Positions 1-11,640 of a stretch of 64,000 nucleotides of DNA are shown here, piece by piece. The notes beneath the pieces were generated by a model that was not told where the DNA came from, made no database searches, and worked only from the letters and a program-made list of their open reading frames with translations. Numbering within the stretch: the stretch's first letter is position 1; each line of letters opens with the position of its first letter. Source of the DNA: Cavia porcellus. Its lineage: Eukaryota; Chordata; Mammalia; Rodentia; Caviidae. The stretch lies in the NCBI RefSeq assembly GCF_034190915.1, contig NW_026947502.1, positions 8,215,785-8,279,784 of the forward strand, read 5' to 3'. A program made the translations under genes and the position numbers.

Positions 1-349
1 ATGTCCCTTATCACTCCTCCTATTTAACACAGTACTAGAAATACTAGCCAGAGCAATTAGACAAGAGAGAGAAATAAAAGGGGTAAAGAGGAAGGAAATA
101 AAGGAAAAGAGGAAGTCAAATTATCATTATTTGCAAAAGACATAATACTCTACATAGAAAACCCCCAAAACTCCATTGAAAGTCTTCTAGGTATAATAAA
201 TAAATTGAGCAATGTAGCTGGATACAAAATCAGTACTCAAAAATCAAAAGCATTCCTATAACTAACAACAAAATCACTGACAGAGAAATAATAGAAGCCA
301 CACCCTTCACACAGCATCCAAAAAAATCAAATACTTAGGAATTAATCTC

Positions 350-1188
350 ATGAAAGAAGTAAAAGATCTATACAGGAAAAATTATAATACTATGAATACA
401 GAAATTAAAGAAGATCTCAGAAAATGGAAAGACATTCCTTGTTCGTGGATAGGAAGAGTAAATACTGTGAAAATGGCCATTCTCCCAAAACTGTTATACA
501 GATTCAATGCAATCCCAAAGAAAATACCATCAATATATCTCATAAATCTAGAGAAATCACTCATAAAATTCCTCTGGAACCAGAAGATAGCAAGGCAGCA
601 AAGGGAAGGCAGGAGGCATCACAATCCCTGACTTGAAGTTATACTACAAAGCTACTGTAGTAAAATCAACATGGTACTGGAATCAAAACAGAGCCGAAGA
701 TCAATGGAATAGATTAGAAGATACAACCACAACTACAAACACACTCAACCACCTTATCTTTGATAAAGGGGTCAAACATGTTCACTGGAAGAAGGATAGT
801 CTCTTTAGTAAATGGTACTGGAAAAACTGGCTTTCCATTTGCTGAAAACTAAAACTAGACCCATGCCTATCACCATGTACTAAACTAAAATATAAGTGGT
901 TCAAAGATCTTAATATTAAACAGAACTGCTAAATATGTTGGAAGACAAATTGGTAAAAATTTTGAAGACATAGGGGTTGGTAGAGAATTCATGAGCAGGA
1001 ATCAAACTGCACGAGAAATATTTCCCAGAATCAATAACTGGGATCATCTCTTATTAAAAAGCTTTTGCTTGTCAAAAGAAATCTCCAGCATAGTGAAAAG
1101 AAAACCCACAAACTGGGAAAAAATCTTAATGAACTGTCCCTCAGACAAAGGACTTCTGTCTAAAATATATAAAGAATTAAAAAAATAA
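350..1188 (+). pseudogene. L1 ORF2 remnant, RT thumb and following region
   Basis: Three successive open pieces in different frames (350-631, 633-845, about 991-1188) line up in order with L1 ORF2 beyond the RT active site. The first carries [12 protein letters not shown] and YRFNAIP, both typical of L1. The second carries LYYKATVVK and [13 protein letters not shown]. The third carries LKSFCLSKE and SDKGLLSKIYKEL. At least two frame changes and a stop after 845 separate them. In an intact L1 this region forms part of the nuclear reverse transcriptase that primes on nicked genomic DNA. Here it is a relic with no plausible product. Confidence 0.92.
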
Positions 1189-1219
1189 GACCCTGGAAAT
1201 TCAAAGACCCAATCCAAAA

Positions 1220-1825
1220 ATGGCATCTGAGATGAATACACAGTTCTCAGATGAAGAAATACAAATGGCAAATAAATCCATGAAAAAATGTTCATCATCA
1301 TTACTCATTAGAGAAATGCAAATTAAAACCACACTGAGATTCCATCTCTCTCCAGAAAGAATGGCCAGGATCAAGAAAACTATCAACAACAAATTCTGGA
1401 GAGGCTGTGGGGAAAAAGGAACTTTCCTGCACTATTGGTGGGAGTGTAGACTGGTGCAACCATTGTGGAGGTCAGTCTGGAGATTTCTCAAAAAGCTGGG
1501 ATTGGAAGTCCCATTTGTTCCAGCTATTCCCCTTCTAGGCATATTCCCAGAAGAACTGAAAACATCATACCACAGTGATGCATGTGCACTCATGTTTATA
1601 GCAGCACAATTTGTAATAGCCAGATCTTGGAAACAACTTAAGTATCAATCAACTGAGGAATGGATTAAAAAGTTGTGGTATTTTTATACAGTGGAGTACT
1701 ACTCATCTATAAAGAATAATCACATTGAGATATTTATAAATAAATGGATGCAACTTGAGACCATACTCATAAGCAAAATAAATCAAACTGACATGTATAA
1801 ATACTGTATAGTCTCCCTAGTGTAA
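1220..1825 (+). pseudogene. L1 ORF2 C-terminal segment, open for 201 codons
   Basis: This is the longest meaningful open frame in the window. It matches the L1 ORF2 C-terminal domain: KKCSSSLLIREMQIKTT, then the Cys/His-rich knuckle, then PAIPLLGIFPE, then TVEYYSSIKNN near the end. The L1 knuckle is normally C-x3-C-x7-H-x4-C. Here the first Cys is Phe (FWRGCGEKG), while the second Cys, the His and the last Cys remain. The frame is open only from about residue 1 of this segment; upstream ORF2 is in other frames with stops, so the initiating Met is incidental. The preserved frame implies a moderately young L1, not selection. No host function is suggested. Confidence 0.9.
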
Positions 1826-2405
1826 GAAATGGTAAGAGTGCATAAAAGTTTATGATAATCATGATTCCCCATTACATTGCTTTGAAGACTTACAATGTTT
1901 CCATTCATTAGTTGTAGTGGTTTTATCCTGGGTTGTTTGATTTTAATATCTGTGAGTTATAAACAGCTATTTTGAAGAAAACAAGACATTGTAATAGCTA
2001 GTGCTGATTTAATATCATCTTGTTTTGAAGACCTACCATGCTTTTGTTCATCTGTTTCCATTGGTTCTATCATGTTGTATCTTATTGGATTTTATTGTGT
2101 GATAGTATAAACAAATCTTTTATGGACAATGAGATAATATAGTAACCATTGTTCATTTTCTGTTATTTGGTTCTGAATGCCCTGTAATACTTTATCTTTA
2201 GTGGTTTTATACTATTTTGTTATGTTTGATACTATTGTGTATGAAGGTATACTCAACTATTTCAAGGAAAGAGTCATTATGGTAGCTACTGTTATATCGG
2301 GTTGTCTTGTGGTAAAATACTGTGTTGCTTAAATTGTTCTGTTCTGATCTGCTTTGTTATGTGCTCTTTTATCTTAATGTCTTTAAAATAAAAAAAAATT
2401 AAAAA

Positions 2406-3635
2406 GAAGATAAGTATAATGCTGCCACAAGCCAAGGCATGCTTGTAACGCCAGAAGTTGCAAGAATTCAGATACAGATTCTCCTCTACAGGGAGCATCG
2501 CCTTGAAAACACTTTGATATGACCCACTGAAATTGATTTTGGTCTTCAGGCTCTAGAAGTGTAAAAAAACACATTTCTTAGTTTTAAATCACTATATACC
2601 TATAATAATTTGTTATGGAAACCCCAAGAAAGTGTTAAAGCTTTTTACTTTTCTTCTAGACTCTATATATGGTTAAGAATTTATATGATTATTATAAATT
2701 TTAGATATGAGCTATAAAGATTTTCCACAAAAAGGTGTATGATGTTTAAAAATGTAAAAGTCCCTCTTCCCAAGAAGTATAAACTTGAAACATTTTGTTG
2801 TAATAGTCTATTAAGTGTTTTTTAAAAAAATTAAGTGAATATTTGCAAAATCAACTTCCCACATTCTCTTGGAAAATGAGGTAACCTGGTAGCCCAGCAC
2901 CCACATTTTCTTAGTTTCATCTGGCACCCATCTTTCCAGCTAGATATCCCTGGCTGATGATATCCGTTATCCCTTTAGGGATGCATGTCCTTCCCTTGCC
3001 ACCCACCTCCTCACATGCACGCTACATGCCTAGATCTTGGGTGGGGAGAAACATCAGCTTCCTTCTCCCATCACTTTGAGGGTCCCCAACTCACAAGCCT
3101 TGTTTTGCTCTCTGCTCAGCAGGAACAATCCCAAGAGAGAAAAAAAAAGTGGGTGTCCTAACAGTTCATTAGACCATGATAAGGTAATTCACATATTTTA
3201 TGAACTAAACATATAGTAGATGATTCTACTTAACTCTAAGTCTTTTAAAATGTGTTTTTAGAAAACATGACCAGCTGGAAAGATCACTTGACCAGAGTTG
3301 AGACACCAGGTTGCAGGACAGATGTGTCTCCAAGTGACTTGTGAGTCTGGGCACATATAAACCACATGACCTCTCCTGTGGTCATGTGGAATGCCTGTGA
3401 AGTAGAAACAAGACCAAGTCCACAAGCTGTGTTGCACACCCAGCCCCGCTCCCACATGACAGTTGTTCTAAACCCTGGCATCACACACAGATTGGAGAAG
3501 CCACATTGCAAACCATTCTTGTCTTCATTTTTTTGCTCTCTGGTCATCCTTACTTACTTTTTCATAACCATCACTGCTTGGATTTGGTCCAAGTCATTGT
3601 GAAGCTCTGGTTAGATCATGGTCCTACCTAAAATA
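2406..3635. other. unassigned single-copy-like DNA
   Basis: AT-rich at first, then mixed composition near 2880-3110 with pyrimidine-rich tracts. Overlapping short open frames on both strands around 3258-3602 cancel each other as coding evidence. I recognise no repeat family, exon or RNA here. Confidence 0.5.
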
Positions 3636-3639
3636 CTGC

Positions 3640-3900
3640 TTAAAATATTGTTTAATGCCCCCTACTCCTAGGATCAAATTCAATCCCCTTGACACGGCTT
3701 CCAATCCTAACCATGTCTAGCATCTGCTGGCATTTCCAGTTACCATGAACTACTCCCTTTCATTTTTAAATCCCATTTCACACTGCTCAAACTTCCATTT
3801 TACAAATACGCCAGACCCATCCAATGTTGTGGCCTTGTATTCTCCCAGTACCTCTGCCTGGAGCTCTGTCTGGCTTCTTTGCTTAGCAACTACTTATTGT
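3640..3900 (+). repeat. L2-like LINE fragment
   Basis: The order of features resembles the L2 LINE 3' region: a segment like 'aaattcaatccccttgacac', a run resembling the L2 'actgctcaaacttcc' part, then 'cctctgcctggagctctg', like the L2 'ccctctgcctggaatgcc' hallmark. Divergence is high, as expected for an ancient mammalian-wide repeat. Confidence 0.55.
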
Positions 3901-4439
3901 TTATATAGCAGCACTGAGATTCTTCCTCAAGGAGCCTTGTTACTATTTAGGATGTTTTCAGGTGCAAGCAAGACAAAAGTAATCTAAGTAATTTAAACAA
4001 TGACAAACATATTTCTTCACAGAAGCCATCTGGAGAGGGAGTGCAGGGGTTAATTCAGGTCGCCTCAGGTTTCTAGGTATTTTGTACTTTTCCCTTCTTT
4101 TCTTAGGTGACTGAGACAGCCAGCAGTAGCAAAAAACCAAGGGGGGACCCCTGGGTTCCACAGCCCTTCCTTGTGTGCCCTTATTAGGACATAAAACATT
4201 TCCCGAAAATATAATAAATCTCAGCCGTACCAGGCTAGTACTGGTTGCACATTCTTTTCCTAATGATACAAAAGAAAATGGAGTATATTTTTGTCTCTAA
4301 AATGAGACTCAAATTCTACTAAGAACAGCAACAGAAGCAGCAACCAAAAAACATACTGACAACATCAAGATTTTGGGAAACTATTCTCAGCTCACTTTGA
4401 TTACTTACAGCAATGGTAGTGATATAATTATGTTGGTGG

Positions 4440-4560
4440 CTGCTTTTATTGGGGTCTTTTCTCTTTACAAGACTGTAAGTTTCTTAGAAACAGGCACTGA
4501 TTTTTCTTTATAGCTTTATATCTGGACTTCTGATACTGTACGGTTGGTAAGTCAATTCCA
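4440..4560 (+). repeat. possible L2 3' end
   Basis: 'gactgtaagtttcttagaaa' followed by 'caggcactgatttttcttta' resembles the conserved L2 3' end ('gactgtaagctccttgag...gcagggactg'). Short and diverged, so tentative. Confidence 0.42.
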
Positions 4561-4739
4561 GGGGCCTTCAGGTGATCCCAAGTTTTTATAAAACAAAACA
4601 TATACTTAACCATAATATATGACACCCGCATATCAAACTCTTAAGCTCAGTGACTGTACTGTAGAAATAATATCAAGATAATGTTAGTGAATAAACCAAC
4701 CCCACAGTCAGAAAGCAATAGGATTGTGGGCATGCTGTT

Positions 4740-4860
4740 AATTTGCAACACAACCTCAGGCAACTACTTATCCTGGTGGATAGTCACTTTTCTCAGATGA
4801 AAAATGGTGCTTGTGATGATAAAGACTTCCTAAGTTTCATGGATGTTTCAAAAATCATGT
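4740..4860 (+). repeat. MIR-like SINE fragment
   Basis: 'cctcaggcaactacttatcc' followed by 'tttctcagatgaaaaatggt' and a 'gatgataaa' stretch parallels the MIR core ('gcaagttacttaacctc ... tttcctcatctgtaaaatggg'). Very diverged. Confidence 0.45.
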
Positions 4861-5133
4861 GGGCACATTTCTTGGCCAAGAGTTTGGAAATATTTGCTTC
4901 AAATGACAGATATTATCAAGAATACCTTAATGACTACTATTAATAGTTATATTGGGGAGTGATATTTACTGATTTTCTTACTTATATCCTGTATCTCAGG
5001 GTTCTCACCACAGGAGAAACCCAAAGGCTTCAAGAGCTCCCGTCTCTGATTTTACAGGGGACAATAATGAAAACAAAGAGTCCTCCTGAGGACTTTCAGG
5101 CCCTGGAAAAAAGAGAATTCTCTGTCAGGCTAA

Positions 5134-5136
<3 letters not shown>

Positions 5137-5181
<45 letters not shown>

Positions 5182-5183
5182 CC

Positions 5184-5216
<33 letters not shown>
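5137..5216. repeat. compound microsatellite (GA)n then (GACA)n
   Basis: About 20 uninterrupted GA units (5137-5177) are followed by a short CpG-containing spacer (cgcgcc) and about eight GACA units (5184-5216). Both tracts are nearly pure and probably length-variable. Confidence 0.97.
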
Positions 5217-5221
<5 letters not shown>

Positions 5222-6440
5222 CGATCAGAGTCAAAGCCTTCTATGATGCTCCACAACTTAATCTGATTCAGTTTGAATATTAAATCTCCGCAAGGCAAAC
5301 CTTATTTTGAACCTCTTTACACCTTATAACTGAAAATCCTGTGACTCCTGAGAAACATCAGCACATTTATCACCATTGTTTTGCTTGCCCCAGACACTTC
5401 TGCAATTCAGTTCAATATGACAGAGCTCACAGTATTGTGTTTGTTTCTCAAAGGCAGCATTCTGAGAAAAATATAGATGCATGCAGAGGACTGCAGGTGC
5501 ACAGGGTCACTGGGGAAGAAGATACTTCCAGACTGCTGTCGCACCTCTGGCAATCACATTTTCACCTGCCGCTGAGCATGGTTCTTAGAGCATTCTGTGG
5601 TCTGTGTGTCTCCACTGTGACTTCAGCCACCTCTGTAAAAACCACTCTCGGCAGCACGAGAAGTGCGACCAGCCCAGGCAAACATCAACACGAATAACCA
5701 AGTAAACAAAGCCAGGTGCAGCTTGGATGCAGGTTTAAAAAAGAACACCTTTCAAGGGAGCAGACTAAAGATCTGAGTACTATAACAGACTGCTGAACAA
5801 CTCAAATCAGGAAGGAACACTGGATTTAAAATGGACACAAAAGTGAGGGGGGAGGCAGGGAATGCATTTCTCTTTTGTAATACTGTTAAATTTCTCCTTT
5901 CTTTAAAAAAAATCCTGACCCCAATCCTATTTTAGATTTGGTGGGTCTTCCACGAATTCCAGGCAAGTATTTGTCACTTGATGGCACAGTTTGATCTTGA
6001 TTGACTTGACAAACCATCGATAGACTGTGCCTATAGAAAAGTAAAGACTTTTTATGGAAGAGGGATGTAAAATTAGTTCAGACACAATAGCTAAATAAAA
6101 ATATTTCGCATAGATTTTGCATAAAAATCTCATTGTCTGAGTAATTGGAATAATGGCCATTCGTATTTTTAAAAGTCCAACACATTCTTGCATAGTGACT
6201 CTAAATGTCTAGATGTATGTATTCTTTACACTACATACCACATGGTCTGGGCTCATTACATGTGAAAGAATTATTTATGCTTCTTTGTTAATAACCAGTG
6301 GTTTAAGTTTTCAGCAGTAGCTAAAATGGAGAATATCTTTGGTAGTGTCAGATAATCAGAACACACTTAAACTCAGGACTGGACTCATTAACTTTACTTG
6401 ACTTGAAATTCAAATTAATATAAACTTGAAAGTAGGTGCC
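5217..6440. other. unassigned DNA
   Basis: No repeat family recognised. An open frame of 118 codons at 5341-5697 begins with GTG, has no familiar domain and lacks any supporting exon signal, so it is not annotated as coding. Confidence 0.5.
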
Positions 6441-6444
6441 ATAT

Positions 6445-6755
6445 CGTAACAGGAAATGCCCCCCACCAACCAGTATACTTCAGTTTCTCAATTGCCCAGG
6501 TAACTGTGTTCCAGTTCTAGTTGCTTCTACCTCTTAGAAACAGTTGGTCACTATGATGCACATTGTATAAATCAATCCCCAACTGACAAGTCATTCTGCT
6601 TCTGTACTTCCTGCTTGCTTATCCCATATAAGCTCTACACTACTAGAGATCAGGGCCTGACATTCTGGGGGTGATCCTGATCAAAGCCTCTGGTAAGTAA
6701 ATCTGCCTCCAAATTCTGGGTGTCATTTTGGTGTTTCTGCTTGCTATTGCACCAT
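6445..6755 (+). repeat. possible solo LTR
   Basis: The architecture resembles an LTR: a TATA-like element ('catataagc') near 6627 and an AATAAA-like signal ('aagtaaatctg') near 6698. A U5-like tail ('ccaaattctgggtgtcat') then runs on to a CA dinucleotide near 6750. No target-site duplication was found and the TG start is uncertain (perhaps near 6459). Class not assigned. Confidence 0.42.
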
Positions 6756-7179
6756 AAGTCAATGAACTTGACATATAAATGCACATAAAGTAATGAATAT
6801 TTTTGAATACAGATTCCAAATAAGAGAAAAAATATTCAAAAGGAAAAATGAGACTCAATCAGATATTTTTCTCCCTCCAAACAATAGCTGAGATTCAGTA
6901 TATTTTGAAGAACTATACAACCCATGTGAAGTATGGAGATTTGAGAAGAAAATGTATTAAGAAGGCATTAAAAATGGACTATTATGAGAGTTGTTATTGT
7001 GGAAGTTTTGTTCCTTAACTAGCATAGATGAAATCTTTAACGGGTCACTGAGGAAAAAAGTACACACATGAAATATAAATATCATTTTACCTCAAATATT
7101 GCCTTTATACACAGTGAAAAACTGAACTTGGAGAAAGGTGTGACATAAAAGGACAATTAAGAGACAGATGACAGACTGA

Positions 7180-7660
7180 GACCTAACAGGTTTTGATAGA
7201 AGTCCTAAAAGAACAAAGAATCAGGGAAGATGAAGGGAAAAATCCATGTGTGAAGGAAAAATGCCTGAAAATTTTCCAGAATAAAAGAAAATTACAGATT
7301 TCAGATGAAAAGAAAACTGTCAGGATCAAGCAGGACAAATGAAAAACACTATTAGACTAATTATTTTGAAGAAAGACAAAAACAAAACAGCAAAACTATC
7401 AGAGATCATCCTGGATCAAAGACCAATTATCTTCAAAAGAGCATGAACTGAAAGTGGACTTTGATCAGCCATAACACACAGCCAGTCCTAGTGGTGCTGA
7501 GCAAATGCAGTAACCAGGAAATGCTACCCAGCCAATCATACAACATGCAGTACCATAGTCTTTAGGTTTCTGAAGACAAAGATAATTTACCCACCATTAA
7601 TGATCACTAAGGAAAAATTAGCTCAAAAGGGAAGCAGAAATTTTACTCTGAATGCAAATC
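7180..7660 (+). mobile_element. L1M-type fragment, 5' UTR/ORF1 region
   Basis: 'gaaaattttccaga', 'aggaaatgctacccagc', 'tctgaagacaaagataa' and 'aagggaagcagaaat' occur in the order expected for the ORF1 3' part of older mammalian L1 (L1M/HAL1-like). No open frame survives. Confidence 0.6.
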
Positions 7661-8139
7661 TTGGCTTAAAGCATTTGTAAATCATCAGCTGACCAGAAAA
7701 CAAAAATTAGGATTGTCATTTTTACTTAAAATTTTAAACCTTTAAAGCATTGTTAAATGTTTCTGGTACCTGGAAAAACAGCTAAGATTGTCTATTTTCA
7801 CCAGACTTCTGTTTTACACTTTTATTTCTTATGTTAATGTTTAGTTGTAAGAAAGGAGGAGGAAGGGCTCCTATTCAGGATGAAATACAAAGGGCTGGGT
7901 CTAAGTGTGGAAGGACTGCAGATCTGAAAAAGCATCGTGGTGGAGTCAGGCGAAAATCACTGAGAGAGACATTACAGTGTCAGTGAGGCCTGTTACCTTC
8001 TGTGATAAAGAATCGATTGGTGGATGTTTACTGTGGATGGCCTTTCAGTCCCATTTCTCCTTCCCCATCTTCTTTCTGCTACACATCTGGGCAGCTGTGA
8101 AGGGAGCTCAGAGGTTCCTTTTTTCAGCACTAGGAAGCA
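7661..8139. other. unassigned DNA
   Basis: No recognisable repeat or gene. The 79-codon frame at 7905-8144 runs into the target site of the neighbouring ID SINE and is regarded as chance. Confidence 0.5.
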
Positions 8140-8149
8140 TTTGAAATCT

Positions 8150-8242
8150 TTTTTTGGGGGGAGGAGGTATCAGGAATCGAACTCAGGATCTCATGCTGGC
8201 TAGGCGGCACTACACCACTAAGTAACTCCCCAGTTGTAAGAG
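8150..8242 (-). mobile_element. ID-family SINE with target-site duplication
   Basis: On the minus strand this is a tRNA-like ID SINE: 'gttgggg'-type start near 8236, worn A and B promoter boxes ('gttcgattcc'-like), and an A-rich tail that appears as the T-run at 8150. It is flanked by a perfect 10-bp duplication, tttgaaatct, at 8140-8149 and 8243-8252. Confidence 0.85.
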
Positions 8243-8534
8243 TTTGAAATCTGACCCAAGTCAATCCTCTAATCACAGTAAAAGGCCCAGTCCCACTCTG
8301 ACTTCTTTCCCTACTCCTTTTCAAGTCAATTTTGGGTCAGCCTGGGAACATCCATCACTCTCCCCACAAAAGGCTCTTTATATGAGTAACATCAACATCA
8401 TTTGCACACCTTCCTGACACAAGTGTAACATAACTAACTTTAATATCCAAACCCGATTTTGGATCGGAGTCCATTCTATTTGTTCAGGATAGTCCCAGCA
8501 GTCTTAAAGTACCTAGTCATAAATGGAAAATTCA

Positions 8535-9095
8535 TGTAATAGCTAAATTTTGGAAACAACTCAAATGTCCATCAATTGCAGAATAGATTAAAAAAAAAGA
8601 TGTGGTATTTTTAAAAACAATGGATTACTATTCAGTTATAAAAAAGGAAAAACTAGAGGCTTTTCTAGGAAATCAGATGCAAATTGAGACCATGCTCTTA
8701 AGTAAAATAAATCAGATGCGCCTGTGTAAGCATCACATTGTCTCCCTAGTGTAAAAAACTGAAAGAGTAAATAGGACCTAAAATGTACAATAAATATTGT
8801 GAGAGTGATGGAGGAGGAGACTGCTCAGAAGGAAAGGACAGCTGGGATGGGGGGAAGGAAAAAAGAGAAAATTAATATATACATGTATATATGATGATTA
8901 TATTAGTAATTTCAGTTGGTTCACCAAAAATAATGGTTTACCCTTTCATTTTTTCATGTTTATGTCTCATAATCTGAGCAACTATTTTGAATATAACATG
9001 CAATATATTAACCATTGTTAATCACCTATTATTTTGTTTTCAAATTCTGTATCATTTTTATTCTTTTTTCAATTTAAAATAAAATATACTTTCAT
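8535..9095 (+). mobile_element. LINE-1 3' end fragment
   Basis: Starts in ORF2 C-terminal sequence ('ttggaaacaactcaaatgtc', 'ggattactattcagttat'), passes 'gtctccctagtgtaa', also seen at the end of the first L1 at 1810-1824, and runs through an AT-rich 3' UTR to an A-rich end near 9085. It belongs to an L1 lineage close to that at 1-2405. Confidence 0.85.
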
Positions 9096-9299
9096 AGAGG
9101 AAAAATAAAGTAGTACTTAACAGGTAGCTGGAGGTAAACAGCCTACAAATAACAGGCCATCTCTGTGGTTTTCCAGCTGAAAATGAATAACTGAAGAGCA
9201 ATTTTAAGGAAACAATAGGTGAATGCCATGTGAGAAAAATCACCCAAAAAGCGAGGGAGTACGGATTTTATTCTCCAAAAAATGTTGCTGTCATAAAGC

Positions 9300-9600
9300 A
9301 CAAAGAGAAGCTACAGCAATGTTCCAGGTTAAAGAAGACTACTAAATTCAGCACCAGAACACAGACTGGAATTTATACTAAAGCGACAGAAACACCATGA
9401 GGACACTGAATCAACTGTCAAAAGAGGAACACTCAGTATATTAAAGAATTAAATCAGTGTTATCTATAGTAAAGCAGATAACTGTTCTGCATTATTTGAG
9501 AACAGCTTATTCTCAGGAAATACAAACTTAAGGATTCAGGTAGAGGAAGGGCCATCATGTATATGACTGAGCTTCAAACGGTGCGGAACGAACAGTGGGT
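9300..9600 (+). mobile_element. L1M 3' UTR fragment (tentative)
   Basis: The order of motifs ('gttatctatagtaaagc', 'tctcaggaaatacaaactta', 'gggccatcatgtatatga') parallels the 3' end of old L1ME-type elements. Diverged, so boundaries are approximate. Confidence 0.5.
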
Positions 9601-9764
9601 TTGTATCTACCGATACTTAAATAGAACAAACACATACAGAATAAACTGAGGACAGTAACCTAGGTATTCAGGCTAAACATGTATTTTATTAATTTTATTA
9701 GTGTACGTTTGTGATTCATAGTAAGTACACACATATGGTAGAGATTGGTACATATACCTGTCAC

Positions 9765-9905
9765 TTTTTTTTTGAGACACCGTTTCATTGTGAAGTTCAC
9801 CCTGAACTCACTTTGCAGTCCCATCTGTCTGGAACTCATGGCAATCCTCCTGGCTCAGCCTCCTGGGTACTGGGAGTCCACCACCACACCCAGCTTTATT
9901 TTAAT
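9765..9905 (-). mobile_element. B1-like (7SL-derived) SINE
   Basis: In plus-strand view: T-run, 'ttgagacaccgtttcattgt', 'ctggaactcatggcaatcct', 'ctcagcctcctgggtactgg', 'ccaccaccacacccagc'. This is the reverse complement of a B1/Alu-like monomer. The T-run is its 3' tail. No clear duplication found. Confidence 0.88.
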
Positions 9906-9959
9906 CTTTCTTATTTACTCTTCTCTTCCACTGTCCCCTGAAGCCCTTCTCATCCTTTC

Positions 9960-11640
9960 AAATTCATGGAGCCTTTCCTTTCTCACAATTGAATGCTTCA
10001 CTAACGTCTGCTCTAAACATTATCATTTCTTTCCATCACTTTCATATTTTGATTGTTCTTGCCTTCCCAGGACTTCAGGTTGTATCGGCAGGTTATTTAT
10101 CACTCTGTTCTTTTTATGTGTGCACGCAGAGCTTTCCACTGCCTGTTACACTTCTTTCTACGGGTCTCAGAGGTGTTGGTATGTAGCATTTCACTTGTCA
10201 TTTGATTCTAGGAACATTATTCCTTCCAGGGTTCTGTGACTCAAGTATTTACTCACTATCACACTATTTAATCTGTGTTTGCATAGTTTTTGTGGCTTCT
10301 TTTGCTTTGCTTTTATTCCACTATGATCTGATAGTTTTCAAAGTCTTGTTGAAATTTTCTGTATTTATTTAAGCATGCTTTATGGTCTACGAAATGGTCC
10401 AGTTTGGAAAAAGTTTCATGTGCTGTTAAGAAAATTGCATGTTGTTTTTGTTTTGTGAAACACTCTGTAGGTATTTGCTAAGTCTATTTGTTCAATAGTA
10501 TGGTTTAATTCCCATTGTTTTTTGGAGGGGAGTCTGGTTGACCTAATTTTGAGACCCAGGCATTAAACTCCTCCCACTAAGATCACATTGGTGTCCCTCT
10601 GCCCTTTAAATCCAAGAGTTTCTGTTTTATCAAGCAGGATGTGCCAACATTCAGTGCCAGTATTTAGAATTATTCTCTTTCTGTTGAAGCATTCCCCCTC
10701 CTAGTATATAATGACCATGTTTGTCTCTTTTGACCAATTTTGGCTTGAAGTCTGCTGTGCCTGAAAGAACATAGCCACTTTTGCTGCTTGTTTTGAGGCT
10801 CTGCTTGGAGCACTATGTTCTTCCCTTTGGATGAAGCATGTCTTCATCCATATACGCAATACATGGTTCATCTATATACACAATAATTGGTTGCAGTTTG
10901 GTTTTTGCTCCAATCTGTCTTCTGAGTGGGGATGTGGGAACATTGGCACTGAGATATTATTACTTGGTTATTGAACCTATCACTACATTATTGTTCCAGT
11001 GCTGGTTCATTTATTTGTATTTTCCTTTTGTTTAACTATCCTCATAGACCTACCTATACTTCTCTTTAGACTTTTTTTTGGGGGGGGGGCTGGTGAATTA
11101 CTTTTTTTTGTCTCCAATTCTCTGAAGCATTTTCTGTGATTCTGATTCAGTGACCTTTTATTTCTTTAGGATGCCTCCATTGTGGAAGTCTACTCCTTTA
11201 TTAATTTTGAGGGCTAATTTTTCAGGACAAAAATCTGAATTGACAAATCATTTTTATTCTGAGGTCTGAAAAACTTCATTCCAAGATCTCCTGGCTTTTT
11301 GAGATTGTCCTGAGAAACCTGTAGTTATTCTGATGGACCTTCTTTTGTAGGATGTTTTTCTTGAAGACCTGTTAGTATTTTCTTTATATTAAATTTAATT
11401 CTCTTTTTTTTTGGGGGGGTGATCTGAATTTTTATTATGAGGTATCACAAAGAGGTTCTTTTCTGGGCATTGTTTATTTGGAGTCTCATATGCCTCTTGT
11501 TTTTGAATATTAATTATTTACCTCATTTTGGAAATTTTTTTTATGATATGAATGAATAAATTTTTATACTTCTTGAGTCATCTTCTGATTTTTCCTTTAT
11601 TCCTATAACCCTGAATATCAGCATGTTTGGACCCCCCCCA
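9960..11640 (-). mobile_element. LINE-1, minus strand, ORF1 to ORF2-endonuclease region
   Basis: Reads as antisense L1: 'ttattccactatgatctgat', 'ctaagtctatttgttcaata', 'ctcccactaagatcacattg', 'tgtctcttttgaccaatttt', 'tggcttgaagtctgctgtgc', and further right an ORF1-like part ('tcctggctttttgag'). It contains T-runs next to G-runs near 11070-11090 and 11404-11420. No open frame on the minus strand. Confidence 0.82.

Larger units (their letters stand above)
1..2405 (+). mobile_element. LINE-1, 3' part (ORF2 reverse transcriptase to 3' UTR), cut by window edge
   Basis: Translated in shifting plus-strand frames, the segment follows mammalian L1 ORF2 from the reverse-transcriptase palm through the thumb to the Cys/His-rich C terminus. 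AT-rich 3' UTR-like sequence follows and ends in an A-rich stretch near 2386-2405. The RT active-site block at 130-141 reads Phe-Ala-Lys-Asp where L1 normally has Phe-Ala-Asp-Asp, so a catalytic Asp is lost. Stops and frameshifts occur throughout, so the copy is dead. The 5' half lies outside the window. Confidence 0.93.

Noticed and set aside
5137..5216. CRISPR-like regular repeats
   Set aside because: Simple-sequence microsatellites with no unique spacers, in a mammalian context.
5341..5697. 118-codon plus-strand frame
   Set aside because: Non-ATG start, no known domain, no codon or splice support.
9745..10239. 164-codon plus-strand open frame
   Set aside because: It crosses an inverted B1 SINE and runs into a minus-strand L1; the reading frame is an accident of antisense repeats.
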